DNA of 6,607 bases, taken from assembly GCA_021772735.1 (NCBI GenBank), contig JAJFLK010000389.1, positions 1 to 6,607 on the forward strand, given 5' to 3'. The notes beneath the pieces are model-generated. The model was not told where the DNA came from and made no database searches. It saw only the letters and a list, made by a program, of their open reading frames with translations. Source of the stretch: Candidatus Sumerlaeota bacterium (GTDB taxonomy: Bacteria > Sumerlaeota > Sumerlaeia > MVZB01 > JAJFLK01). Position numbers and translations under genes: made by a program. This document shows, piece after piece, positions 1 through 5,883 of the stretch; positions within the stretch are counted from its first letter, which is position 1, and each line of letters begins with the position of its first letter.

Positions 1-872
1 GCGGGCGCCGCCGCGCCGCCGTGCCCGAGCGGTCCGGCCCAGACCCAATCCGGACATCCGGCACCAGCTTGGCCCGATGCCAAATCACGCAAAACAGGCT
101 CGACCAGCTCGATGCCTTTTCGTGCTTCGGCCGTGCCTATCGTCAGGATATAGGGTTTCGATTTCACGGAATCAAATAAGGAGATTTGATCCCGCTCGGG
201 TGAAAGCTCGGCTTTAACCTCGAAAAGAGACGAATCCGCCGGGCCGTGTTCGGCCAGCCCCGAATCGGGAATCGGAGCGTAGTGGACAGGGCGCAGGATC
301 GTCCGCGCGTCGGGGAAAGCCGAGGCGATCTCCTCGGCAATAGCCCGGCAAGGAACAGCGATGCGGTCCGCTCGGCCAATTGCGCTCTTGATGCAGCGCC
401 GCATGTAAGCCGCGAATGGGCGCGGGAAGAATCTTCGGGCGTTGAAGACGCCCATGTCGTGGATCGTCACGACACGGGCAAACTTGCGCGGACGGCCCGG
501 AATCACGAACGCAGGCCCGTGATAAATCTCGCCGGGCTCGACCAGACCGGGCATCTTGAACTGCAATGCCAGATCGCCGCTCGGATGGGATTCGTAATCG
601 AAGTCCACTGCGACCCATTCGATTCCTTCGACTTCGCGCAAGGAAGAGAACGCATCGAGCGTGGAGCCCAGAATGGCCGCGCGGATTCGGACCGGCGGGC
701 CATGCTTGCCTTCCTTTTGGCCGCTGCCCCCCGCGCTGTCATCCAGCTTTGCAAGGGCAAGCAGAAGCTCCAGAGTGTATCGCCCGACGCCCGTCATGCC
801 GGGTCGCACGCAGCGCGCGTCGGCGAAAAGCCGGATCGGCGCGGGATGAGTCTCGGGAAGATTGTCAGTCAT
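1..872 (-). CDS. Family-4-type glycosyltransferase, C-terminus cut off by the window edge
   Basis: Translating leftwards from the ATG at 870-872 gives 290 uninterrupted codons that run off the window. The N-terminus has the nucleotide-sugar transferase signature DARCVRPGMTGVGRYT (18-33). HGPAFVIP (118-125), VVTIHDMGVF (134-143) and ADRIAVPCRAIAEEI (168-182) match the usual N-terminal Rossmann landmarks of GT4 enzymes ('DLSF' and 'VSEFS' positions). KPYILTIGTAEARKG (239-253) opens the second Rossmann domain. Family members are about 360-400 aa, so roughly the last 80-110 residues, including the donor-binding E-x7-E motif, are missing. By family knowledge it would transfer a sugar from an NDP-sugar to a surface glycan or lipid at the cytoplasmic face; donor and acceptor cannot be told. 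The start is supported by AGG six bases upstream; an in-frame GTG at 912-914 is an alternative. It follows the aminotransferase gene by 74 nt on the same strand, so co-transcription is likely. A linker at 45-60 (Gly/Lys/Ser rich) is unusual for this position. Confidence 0.86.
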   Translation of the reverse strand, partial: MTDNLPETHPAPIRLFADARCVRPGMTGVGRYTLELLLALAKLDDSAGGSGQKEGKHGPPVRIRAAILGSTLDAFSSLREVEGIEWVAVDFDYESHPSGDLALQFKMPGLVEPGEIYHGPAFVIPGRPRKFARVVTIHDMGVFNARRFFPRPFAAYMRRCIKSAIGRADRIAVPCRAIAEEIASAFPDARTILRPVHYAPIPDSGLAEHGPADSSLFEVKAELSPERDQISLFDSVKSKPYILTIGTAEARKGIELVEPVLRDLASGQAGAGCPDWVWAGPLGHGGAAAP

Positions 873-946
873 GATGATCCTGATCGGATCTCCGCCATCG
901 CGGCCCGAAGCCACGCCCGCATCATGGAATCCGCAGCGGCCTGATG

Positions 947-2089
947 CTAAAGGCTCATGGCGCGGATTTCACGCAGAGCCTCGATTAATGCATCGATCTG
1001 CTCGGGCTGATTGTAGAAGTGGGGCGATGTGCGGAGCCACCCACGACGGCAAGACAGGATGAATCCTCGCTTCTCAAGTTCGGAGTGCCAGAGCGCCATA
1101 TCCTCGCCTTCTTTGGCGAAGGCGACGATGCCGGAAGTTTCGCCCTCCGCTCGCGGCGAGATGATCTCCAGCCCAAGACCGCGCACGCCTTCGACGATGC
1201 GATCGGTCAGCGCCTCGATCCGCCGCCAGATATCTTCAGCCCCGACTTCGAGCAGCAGCTCGGTCGATTTCTCGAAAATGACGGCGAGCGCCATGGCGAG
1301 GCCGCCCTCCTCGAATCGACGGGCGGATCCCGAAAGCGGTTGATCCGTGTTGTCGTAGTCGGCCGGCGTTGCGCGGCCCACCCATCCGGTCATTGAGTCG
1401 TTCATCATTTCCATCGCCTCGCGCCGCACGAACAGTGCGCCGAAGCCCTCGGCGCCGAGCAACCACTTGTGCCCGCAGGAGGAAAAGAAATCGCACCCGA
1501 TCTTGCGGACATCAACCGGCATCGCACCCAGAGCCTGGATGCCGTCAATGCAAAACAGGATGCCCCGCTCGCGGCAGAATTCGCCAAGGCGCTCCACAGG
1601 CATCCGAAACCCCGTCGAATACTGCACCATTGAAACCGACACCAGGCGCGTTCGCTCGTCGATGCGGCTCACGATTTCGTCGAAATCGTAACGCCCATCG
1701 CGCTCGGCGACCCGACGCAGGCCGACACCGCGCGCCGCCAGATTTTTCCACGGATAGATATTGGCCGGGAACTCGTGTTCGCAAGTGACGACGTTTTCAC
1801 CGGGACGCCACGCGAGGCTGTTCGCGACGACGAGCATTCCGTGCGTCGTATTGTGGACGAAGGCCACCTCGGAACGGTCGCATCCGAGCATGGTCGCGGC
1901 GTTGGCCCGGGCACGGCGCGAGGCCGCCGCCCATTGCGGCCAATCCGTCCCGACCGAACAGCGCGCCTGCACGAGCCAACGCTCAAGCGCCTGGGCCGAC
2001 CGCAAGGGCAACGGCGCGACAGAGGCATGATTCAGGAAAATCGGGCGATCAACAGTGGGGAATTCGGAGAGGAAATCGTGAGAAGGCAT
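947..2089 (-). CDS. Class V aminotransferase-fold PLP enzyme (cysteine desulfurase / isopenicillin-N-epimerase-like)
   Basis: A 380-aa protein with a complete fold-type I, class V layout, of normal family length. IFLNHASVAPLP (17-28) is the N-terminal substrate loop. HNTTHGM (79-85) sits where the PLP-phosphate loop lies. IDGIQALGAMPVDV (181-194) carries the Asp (182) that pairs with the PLP ring nitrogen and Gln185 near O3'. SSCGHKWLLG (203-212) holds the Schiff-base Lys208. LRTSPHFYN (352-360) contains the Arg that binds the substrate carboxylate. The family covers cysteine desulfurases, selenocysteine lyases, kynureninase-like enzymes and CefD-type epimerases. No active-site Cys loop typical of SufS/IscS is apparent, so a housekeeping desulfurase is unlikely and the substrate is unknown. 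The reading frame extends upstream to 2290, but homology-like sequence begins only at this ATG, and the longer version would overlap the preceding gene's coding end. A weak AGGTGGG lies about 17 nt upstream, further than usual. It lies 49 nt after the HEAT-repeat gene and 74 nt before the glycosyltransferase. Confidence 0.92.
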   Translation of the reverse strand: MPSHDFLSEFPTVDRPIFLNHASVAPLPLRSAQALERWLVQARCSVGTDWPQWAAASRRARANAATMLGCDRSEVAFVHNTTHGMLVVANSLAWRPGENVVTCEHEFPANIYPWKNLAARGVGLRRVAERDGRYDFDEIVSRIDERTRLVSVSMVQYSTGFRMPVERLGEFCRERGILFCIDGIQALGAMPVDVRKIGCDFFSSCGHKWLLGAEGFGALFVRREAMEMMNDSMTGWVGRATPADYDNTDQPLSGSARRFEEGGLAMALAVIFEKSTELLLEVGAEDIWRRIEALTDRIVEGVRGLGLEIISPRAEGETSGIVAFAKEGEDMALWHSELEKRGFILSCRRGWLRTSPHFYNQPEQIDALIEALREIRAMSL

Positions 2090-2138
2090 ACGAATCCAGA
2101 TAACGACCCACCTGAACTTTGAAGCTCCGGAATCGGCC

Positions 2139-3641
2139 TTATCTCTGTTCCGATTCAATAAAATCGAGGATCGACTGTTGCTGTTGCGACTTTTTTTCCT
2201 CATCGGAGAGGTCGCGCGACGACGATCCACCCGCCATATTCTTGTAAAAGAAAAATCCCGCAGCCCCCAGGACGGCCACAACCAGAACAACGCCGACCAT
2301 CTTCATCGAGCCGGAGCCACCCTTGGCCTTATCCGTTTCGTCCTCGAGGCCCTGGGCCTTGGCCCGTTGCTCTTCGAGGGCGCCGGTCATATGCTTGGCA
2401 TGCATATCGTCGTAAATTTTCGTGCAATACTTATCGAGTTCGACGTCCTTGGCCACCTGACTGAGCGCCTGGAAGGCCTCATCGGTGTCGATGGCCTTGA
2501 TCGCCCGGGCCGCATACAGACGCACCCGGTCATCCGCGTCCGATTTGACCGCGCGCGCGAGTTCCTTGATCCACTCGGGGCACGGCTTCGTCATTCGGAT
2601 CAGCCCCTGGATTGCAATGCGTCGAATCTCCGCCTCGCGATCGCGCATCGCCGAGGTCAATGGCTTGATCACGCTCGGCGAATTCAGGCCGGCAAAGATC
2701 GCAACGACGGCCTCCCGATAACGACGGTCATGGGGGTCGTATGCCAGGTTCTCCAGAACGATCTCATTGCCGAACCCCACAATCCTTCTGATGACATAGG
2801 CGCGATCTTTCTCCTCGTGTTCGTAACTGAGCATATGAACCAGACACCCAAGCCGTTCGACCGAGGGCTCCGAGGCCGCTTGATCCACGATGCGACGACG
2901 GATGGAGAAGTTGTCGATCATGGGATACGCGCTGGCGAGTTCGCGGTATTGCTTGCCCGCGAACCATTCCTTGATTTGCGGGTTCGAGACCTCGGAGATG
3001 CGAACTTCTTCGAATATCCTGTCCGGATGGGATCGGTTCAGATCGGGCGATGATGTCTCGGCCGGGCTTGGAGATCGCGAAGGCGCGGGCGGCGGCGATG
3101 GGGCTGCGTGCCCTGACGCTCCGTTCAAATCCTGAGAGGCTGGTGTAAGGGCTTCCGGCGCCGGTGGTGGATCTGGGGCTGGGGCTGCGGGCGCAACAGG
3201 AGTTGCTGGCGCTGCGGGTTCGGCGCGCTCCGCGACCGAAGGCTGCGGCAAGGAGGATCCGGAAATCTCGGATACGGCTTCTGGCGGCGGCGTGGCTTCG
3301 GCGGCCGGCGCTGCACCGGCCGGGACTGGCTTGCCGCTCAGCAGAGCCATGAGCCGCGGGTAGACCCCGGCCTTTATGGTGGCGCCGATCGGGGCCCCTC
3401 TTTTTTGGAGCTGTGTGGCGAACTGTGAAACCTGCGGATGGTTCTGAGACGGGAGCGTGGCGAGGCAGAGATCGAGGTGCCGGACAACCTGCGCCATGTG
3501 GGGGCCCGATGGGTCCGAGGCCCACAAACGAGCCTCGAGTTGGGCCATCTTAACGTGAGCAGACGCATCGCTCGGATTCGCCACCAAGGCTGCTTCGAGC
3601 GCGGCGCGCTCCGCTTGCACGCCCTGTGCGACTTCAGACAT
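2139..3641 (-). CDS. HEAT-repeat protein with Pro/Ala linker and a C-terminal membrane segment
   Basis: A 500-aa protein with four visible parts. Residues 1-102 are a helical, TPR-like N-terminal domain (LEAALVANPSDASAHVKMAQLEARL, seen at 15-39 as a helix-turn-helix pattern). Residues 103-200 are a low-complexity Pro/Ala/Ser linker. Residues 205-415 are an alpha-helical repeat region with HEAT-like units, for example around AVVAIFAGLNSPSVIKPL (311-328), REAEIRRIAIQGLIRM (335-350) and DDRVRLYAARAIKAI (370-384). Residues 448-467 (MVGVVLVVAVLGAAGFFFYK) form one transmembrane helix, followed by a short charged tail with QQQQ (486-489). No N-terminal signal peptide is seen, so the HEAT domain is probably cytoplasmic and tethered by the C-terminal helix, which is an inference. 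HEAT domains are protein-binding scaffolds; no enzymatic motif is visible. The start at 3639-3641 is chosen for GGGAGGG ten bases upstream; an upstream in-frame ATG at 3714-3716 adds 25 basic residues and lacks such a site. First gene of the leftward cluster. Confidence 0.85.
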   Translation of the reverse strand: MSEVAQGVQAERAALEAALVANPSDASAHVKMAQLEARLWASDPSGPHMAQVVRHLDLCLATLPSQNHPQVSQFATQLQKRGAPIGATIKAGVYPRLMALLSGKPVPAGAAPAAEATPPPEAVSEISGSSLPQPSVAERAEPAAPATPVAPAAPAPDPPPAPEALTPASQDLNGASGHAAPSPPPAPSRSPSPAETSSPDLNRSHPDRIFEEVRISEVSNPQIKEWFAGKQYRELASAYPMIDNFSIRRRIVDQAASEPSVERLGCLVHMLSYEHEEKDRAYVIRRIVGFGNEIVLENLAYDPHDRRYREAVVAIFAGLNSPSVIKPLTSAMRDREAEIRRIAIQGLIRMTKPCPEWIKELARAVKSDADDRVRLYAARAIKAIDTDEAFQALSQVAKDVELDKYCTKIYDDMHAKHMTGALEEQRAKAQGLEDETDKAKGGSGSMKMVGVVLVVAVLGAAGFFFYKNMAGGSSSRDLSDEEKKSQQQQSILDFIESEQR

Positions 3642-3952
3642 CGACTCAATTCCCTCCCGCAGATCCGGCCCCCGCGGCACTCCGAAGCGTCTCGAGCGCG
3701 ATCGACCGGAATCCACTGTTCAGCCTACCGGCAAGCAGTCGATCGTGTCAATGATGCCACCGGCTTCGCCACCGCGCAGCCACCACGCCCAGCGGCCCGG
3801 AAGGCGGCGCGGAAAGCCGCCGACGCGGCGAATTTCTCCGGAGATTCCTTGCCCCTGTGGCCCCGATTGCACAAGATGCGGTGTGGTTCTGGAGCAGAGG
3901 GCTCGCCTCACGTCCGGCACTCATTGCACTCTCCCAATTCCCTGGAGACGGT
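3642..3952. other. Divergent intergenic region, 311 nt, no convincing gene
   Basis: This gap separates the leftward HEAT-repeat cluster from the rightward adenosyltransferase. Open frames exist on both strands but look like random high-GC sequence. It contains the candidate minus-strand promoter listed separately and a short perfect hairpin, GGCGGC (3804-3809) pairing with GCCGCC (3817-3822) across a 7-nt loop, with no T-run. I looked for the conserved blocks of a cobalamin riboswitch ahead of the adenosyltransferase and did not see them. No clear plus-strand promoter was recognised. Confidence 0.5.
3722..3751 (-). promoter_or_regulatory. Candidate sigma70-type promoter for the leftward gene cluster
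   Basis: On the minus strand a perfect TTGACA box (3746-3751) is followed after 18 bp by TAGGCT (3722-3727), a weak -10 matching three of six consensus bases. Initiation would fall near 3714-3716, leaving a leader of about 70 nt before the HEAT-repeat start at 3641. The location, in the divergent gap and pointing at the first gene of the cluster, is right. The -10 is poor and housekeeping promoter consensus is uncertain for this organism. Confidence 0.35.
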
Positions 3953-4765
3953 ATGACCAAAGCTCGACCGAAGAAAACTCGTCCGAAGGCCCGCGCGCGC
4001 CGGGGGCCACGAATCACGCGCGTCTACACCCGGACCGGAGACAGCGGAACGACCCGGCTGGCGGCCGGCCGCGAGGTCGCAAAACACGATCCGCGCATCG
4101 AGGCATACGGCACGGTCGATGAGTTGGGCGTATGGGTCGGAGCCGCGCGCCGCAGCCTGGCTTCGCAGCTTCAACGATGCCGGGCCAACACCGCCGCCAC
4201 CGCCGCCACCGCCGACATCGCCGACATCGCCGCTGAAGACCGCGCCACGACCGCACGCAAACGCGCTATCAAGATAACGGTCCGCAACCTGACGCTGCTC
4301 GATCGACATCTCGAATACGTTCAGAATCTGCTTTTTACACTGGGCGCAGACCTGGCAACTCCTCTGGAAGATCGCTTCGAGGGGATGCCGGTGATCGCCG
4401 CAGCGGACACGACGTATCTGGAGCGGGCGCTCGACGCATACAATCAAGACCTGCCGCCACTCGAGGATTTCATCCTGGCCGGTGGCGGTCAGTTGGCGAT
4501 CGATCTCCAGACCTGCCGGGTAGTCTGCCGCAGAGCCGAGCGCCGCACCTGCGAGCTGGCCGGCCGCGAAGCCCTGGGCATGCATGTTGTGCCCTTCATC
4601 AACCGCCTCTCGGACCTGTTCTTCGTCCTGGGCCGCTGGGTCGTCTATGAATTGATGGATTCGGATTTGACAAGTGAAGATCAGAGCGGCGGCGGCGAGA
4701 CTATCTGGCGCCGCGATCTGCGCCGGCCGCCCATGCCGAAACCCCGCAAGAAAGCGGCGAAGTGA
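3953..4765 (+). CDS. pduO: PduO-type corrinoid (cob(I)alamin) adenosyltransferase
   Basis: A 270-aa protein that by family moves the adenosyl group of ATP onto the cobalt of cob(I)alamin to make coenzyme B12, in the cytoplasm, as a trimer with the active site between subunits. TRTGDSGTT (26-34) is the N-terminal ATP loop, where the usual following Gly-Leu is Arg-Leu. DPRIEAYGTVDELG (46-59) and CRRAERR (192-198) are family signatures, the latter including the Arg/Glu that contact ATP. FILAGGGQLAID (173-184) and FINRLSDLFFVLGR (215-228) complete the five-helix bundle. Typical members are 180-200 aa. The excess comes from a basic N-terminal tail (1-21, Lys/Arg/Pro rich), an Ala/Thr/Asp low-complexity insert (about 78-107) and a C-terminal basic tail (250-270). 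The start at 3953 has GGAG five bases upstream; the frame stays open back to 3857 but that stretch lacks family character. It stands alone, with no other B12 gene nearby. Confidence 0.95.
   Translation: MTKARPKKTRPKARARRGPRITRVYTRTGDSGTTRLAAGREVAKHDPRIEAYGTVDELGVWVGAARRSLASQLQRCRANTAATAATADIADIAAEDRATTARKRAIKITVRNLTLLDRHLEYVQNLLFTLGADLATPLEDRFEGMPVIAAADTTYLERALDAYNQDLPPLEDFILAGGGQLAIDLQTCRVVCRRAERRTCELAGREALGMHVVPFINRLSDLFFVLGRWVVYELMDSDLTSEDQSGGGETIWRRDLRRPPMPKPRKKAAK
4197..4236 (+). repeat. Trinucleotide-like low-complexity tract inside the adenosyltransferase gene
   Basis: Here runs of GCC/CAC-type triplets are followed by two near-identical 9-nt units (GCCGACATC twice). They encode the Thr-Ala-Ala and Ala-Asp-Ile repeats of the protein's insert. 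The pattern is what replication slippage in frame would leave. The insert falls between the DELG motif helix and the NLTLLDRHLEYVQN helix, so it probably lies in a surface loop. Confidence 0.6.
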
Positions 4766-4800
4766 AATCATTTGCATGTCCCGAAAGTGAAATGAATTGC
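4760..4800 (+). repeat. Imperfect 16-nt direct repeat at the 3' end of the adenosyltransferase gene
   Basis: AAGTGAAATCATTTGC (4760-4775) and AAGTGAAATGAATTGC (4785-4800) agree at 14 of 16 positions and are spaced 25 bp start to start. The first copy contains the adenosyltransferase stop codon (4763-4765). The repeats are more AT-rich than their surroundings. They might be a protein-binding site or a remnant of a mobile-element end, but nothing in the window decides this. Confidence 0.5.
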
Positions 4801-4819
4801 GACCTCTGGCAGAGCGGAG

Positions 4820-4847
4820 AAAAAAAAAGAGCGCCCCGGGAGGCGCC
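4820..4847 (-). terminator. Intrinsic terminator for the small minus-strand gene
   Basis: Read on the minus strand, a perfect GC stem (GCGCC at 4846-4842 pairing with GGCGC at 4835-4831, 6-nt loop) is followed within two bases by nine consecutive T (4828-4820). It is a textbook Rho-independent terminator for leftward transcription, about 50 nt beyond the stop of the small gene at 4898. For rightward transcription the stem lacks a T-run, so it would work poorly for the adenosyltransferase. Confidence 0.8.
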
Positions 4848-4897
4848 ATTTCAGAAGATTTCGGGGCTCGCGATCACGCGCCCTCACACGTTCAGCA

Positions 4898-5029
4898 TCA
4901 GAAGAGGAATGACAAGTCGATCTTCCCGCCGAACGTAACTAAAACAATCATAAGGATCGCGATGAGCAGAACCCCAATCTCAACTTCATGGGTCTGCTCG
5001 GCGCGACGCCCGTCGTCGCCACCATTCAT
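4898..5029 (-). CDS. Small single-pass membrane protein, 43 aa, unknown function
   Basis: ATG at 5027-5029 opens a 43-aa frame ending at TGA 4898-4900. The layout is a polar, acidic N-terminus (MNGGDDGRRAEQTHEVE, 1-17), one strongly hydrophobic helix (IGVLLIAILMIVLVTFGG, 18-35) and a short tail (KIDLSFLF, 36-43). An in-frame TAA lies directly before the ATG, so this is the longest possible product. A G-run (GGGGG) about 10 nt upstream may serve as ribosome site; it is not a canonical one. The strongest support that this is a gene is the intrinsic terminator about 50 nt downstream on the same strand, which otherwise has no gene to serve. The segment ending TFGGKI faintly resembles Flp-type pilin helices, but the usual Gly cleavage site five residues before the Glu is absent, so I do not assign it. 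I do not recognise the family. Confidence 0.6.
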   Translation of the reverse strand: MNGGDDGRRAEQTHEVEIGVLLIAILMIVLVTFGGKIDLSFLF

Positions 5030-5179
5030 TTATTCGTGCCCCCGCCCTCTCACTGAATTCCCCGGCCTGGTGCCCTTGGCCCTGAGTGTTACCCGGCGTC
5101 TACTAAAGCAAGAGGCACACCACCGGGCGGCGCATCCTGACTGTGCTACCCGAGCGAGCCGAAAACCTGAGGACTGCCA

Positions 5180-5231
5180 CCATTTGCGGTTGGCCCACGG
5201 CGGCGCGGCACTCCGAAGTTTACGCAAATGG
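5180..5231. repeat. 9-bp perfect inverted repeat with 34-nt spacer
   Basis: CCATTTGCG (5180-5188) and CGCAAATGG (5223-5231) are perfect reverse complements enclosing a GC-rich 34-nt spacer. The arms are comparatively AT-containing in a GC-rich region. This could be a transcribed stem, a regulator site or a tiny mobile-element remnant; no evidence separates these. Confidence 0.45.
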
Positions 5232-5241
5232 ATGTCCGTCC

Positions 5242-5263
5242 CCCGCTTTTCGGCTTGAGCGGG
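5242..5263. repeat. 6-bp GC hairpin
   Basis: CCCGCT (5242-5247) pairs with AGCGGG (5258-5263) over a 10-nt loop. No T-run follows on either strand, so it is not an intrinsic terminator. It starts only 10 nt after the inverted repeat at 5180-5231, so the two could belong to one structured segment. Confidence 0.35.
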
Positions 5264-5511
5264 TACGACCTACGGATGAGATGCGCCCGCCAGATCGCAG
5301 GTCCGTCGATTCGGCGTGCGCGGCTCATGCGCCTCTGCTATTGTTACGATGTATGAGATGTGCGCCTAAGAGGCCCGGACCGATAGGCTTGGGGCGGGCG
5401 CACGGATTCAGACCCATCCGTGGGGGCGCCACGGTTTCGACGGGGTTTTATTGAAGGAGGAGCTGCAAGCCGAGGATCGTTGGGTTCACCCTCGTTAATC
5501 AGACCTGACAA

Positions 5512-5550
5512 ACGATAAACAGCGAACCACAACTCGCAATGGCCGCCTAA
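5512..5550 (+). other. tmRNA proteolysis-tag reading frame
   Basis: Reading back from TAA (5548-5550) the frame is ACG ATA AAC AGC GAA CCA CAA CTC GCA ATG GCC GCC, giving TINSEPQLAMAA. The Leu-Ala-Met-Ala-Ala end is the normal ClpXP-type degron. The resume codon is not certain: ACG (5512-5514) or ATA (5515-5517) both have an A at -4, a position known to matter in E. coli. A Gly or Ala first codon, usual in tmRNAs, is not available in this frame. Confidence 0.75.
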
Positions 5551-5760
5551 TTTAGGTTGGTCCGTCCCTTCGCAGCTCGGCTGTGGTAGCGTTTTGGGGC
5601 GTCATTTAGCAGTCTAGTCGCGCGGGCCCCCGCTTGAGGGCCCACGAGGCGAAACACTTTCAAGCTGGCTCAGAGGGGCGGCTGCCGGACGGCTTCTCTC
5701 TGGGTGAGAAAACTCCGCCCGGCTAAGCTTGTAGACGCTTCCCCGACAAAAACTTCGGAC

Positions 5761-5788
5761 GCGGGTTCGACTCCCGCCGCCTCCACCA
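5761..5788 (+). other. Probable attachment site: T-arm and 3' end of ssrA
   Basis: The T-arm and acceptor 3' strand of tmRNA genes are known targets for tyrosine recombinases, and a recombinase remnant lies directly beyond and converges on it. The tmRNA acceptor stem is fully intact, as expected when an element restores the gene end on entry. No second copy of this segment is found in the window, so the direct repeat that would define the far boundary is elsewhere or lost. The limits given are approximate. Confidence 0.45.
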
Positions 5789-5829
5789 TTCTTTTTATCA
5801 TGTGATCCGTTGTCATCGCTTGATTTAGA

Positions 5830-5883
5830 CGCGTTTTCGCGCGGCCCAAAATCGGGCCGTGCCACATATATGCCACATTTTTT
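5830..5883. repeat. Two hairpins and a TGCCACAT direct repeat near the presumed att site
   Basis: Back-to-back inverted repeats lie 42 nt beyond the tmRNA end: CGCG-TTTT-CGCG (5830-5841) and CGGCCC-AAAATC-GGGCCG (5842-5859). Next come two copies of TGCCACAT (5860-5867 and 5871-5878), 11 bp apart or one helical turn, and then a run of T to 5883. All of it lies inside the far C-terminal codons of the recombinase fragment. Spaced repeats between a recombinase and its core site often are arm-type binding sites; here that is inference only. Confidence 0.45.

Larger units (their letters stand above)
5030..5421. other. Intergenic stretch between the small gene and tmRNA, no convincing gene
   Basis: About 390 nt without a persuasive coding frame on either strand; the short open frames have no recognisable domain and poor start contexts. 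It must hold the promoters of the leftward small gene and of the rightward tmRNA, but I could not identify either with confidence (a TTGGGG at 5389-5394 has no good -10 partner). It carries an inverted repeat and a hairpin, listed separately. It does not show the conserved blocks of RNase P RNA, SRP RNA or a tRNA. Confidence 0.5.
5422..5788 (+). ncRNA. ssrA: Transfer-messenger RNA (tmRNA)
   Basis: A complete one-piece tmRNA gene of 367 nt, a usual length. The 5' end, GGGGGCG (5422-5428), pairs with CGCCTCC (5778-5784) as a 7-bp acceptor stem with G3-U70, the alanyl-tRNA synthetase identity pair, followed by ACCA ending at 5788, so the CCA is encoded. ACGGTTTCGACGGGG (5431-5445) is the conserved 5' block, and ACTTCGGACGCGGGTTCGA (5752-5770) with CTCCCGC gives the T-arm, nearly identical to the well-known E. 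coli 3' end. The tag frame ends in LAMAA and TAA at 5548-5550. With SmpB it rescues stalled ribosomes and marks the unfinished protein for proteolysis. Its 3' end abuts a tyrosine recombinase remnant, consistent with use as an integration site. TTCTTTTTA directly follows the CCA. Confidence 0.97.

Noticed and set aside
246..944. Plus-strand open frame of 232 codons
   Set aside because: Antisense to the glycosyltransferase, whose minus frame shows clear GT4 landmarks and stays open to the window edge.
2090..2290. N-terminal extension of the aminotransferase to 447 codons
   Set aside because: The extra 67 residues have no family character and lie over the intergenic gap and the 3' end of the upstream gene; the ATG at 2087-2089 starts the conserved region.
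2178..3053. Plus-strand open frame of 291 codons
   Set aside because: Shadow of the HEAT-repeat gene; no recognisable motif, and the minus frame has repeats, a linker and a membrane helix in sensible order.
3642..3952. Cobalamin riboswitch upstream of the adenosyltransferase
   Set aside because: The conserved B12-box and core blocks could not be found on the plus strand in this interval.
3745..4122. Plus-strand frame containing PCPCGPDCTRCG, resembling a zinc ribbon
   Set aside because: The four cysteines occur in a short stretch only; the frame then overlaps the adenosyltransferase in another frame, has no ribosome site, and the rest is Arg/Pro/Ser-rich noise.
3908..4849. Minus-strand open frame of 313 codons, longer than the gene opposite
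   Set aside because: It is antisense to the PduO-type gene, whose own frame carries several family motifs in order; the antisense product is Cys/Arg/Gly-rich with no domain pattern. High GC makes long antisense frames common here.
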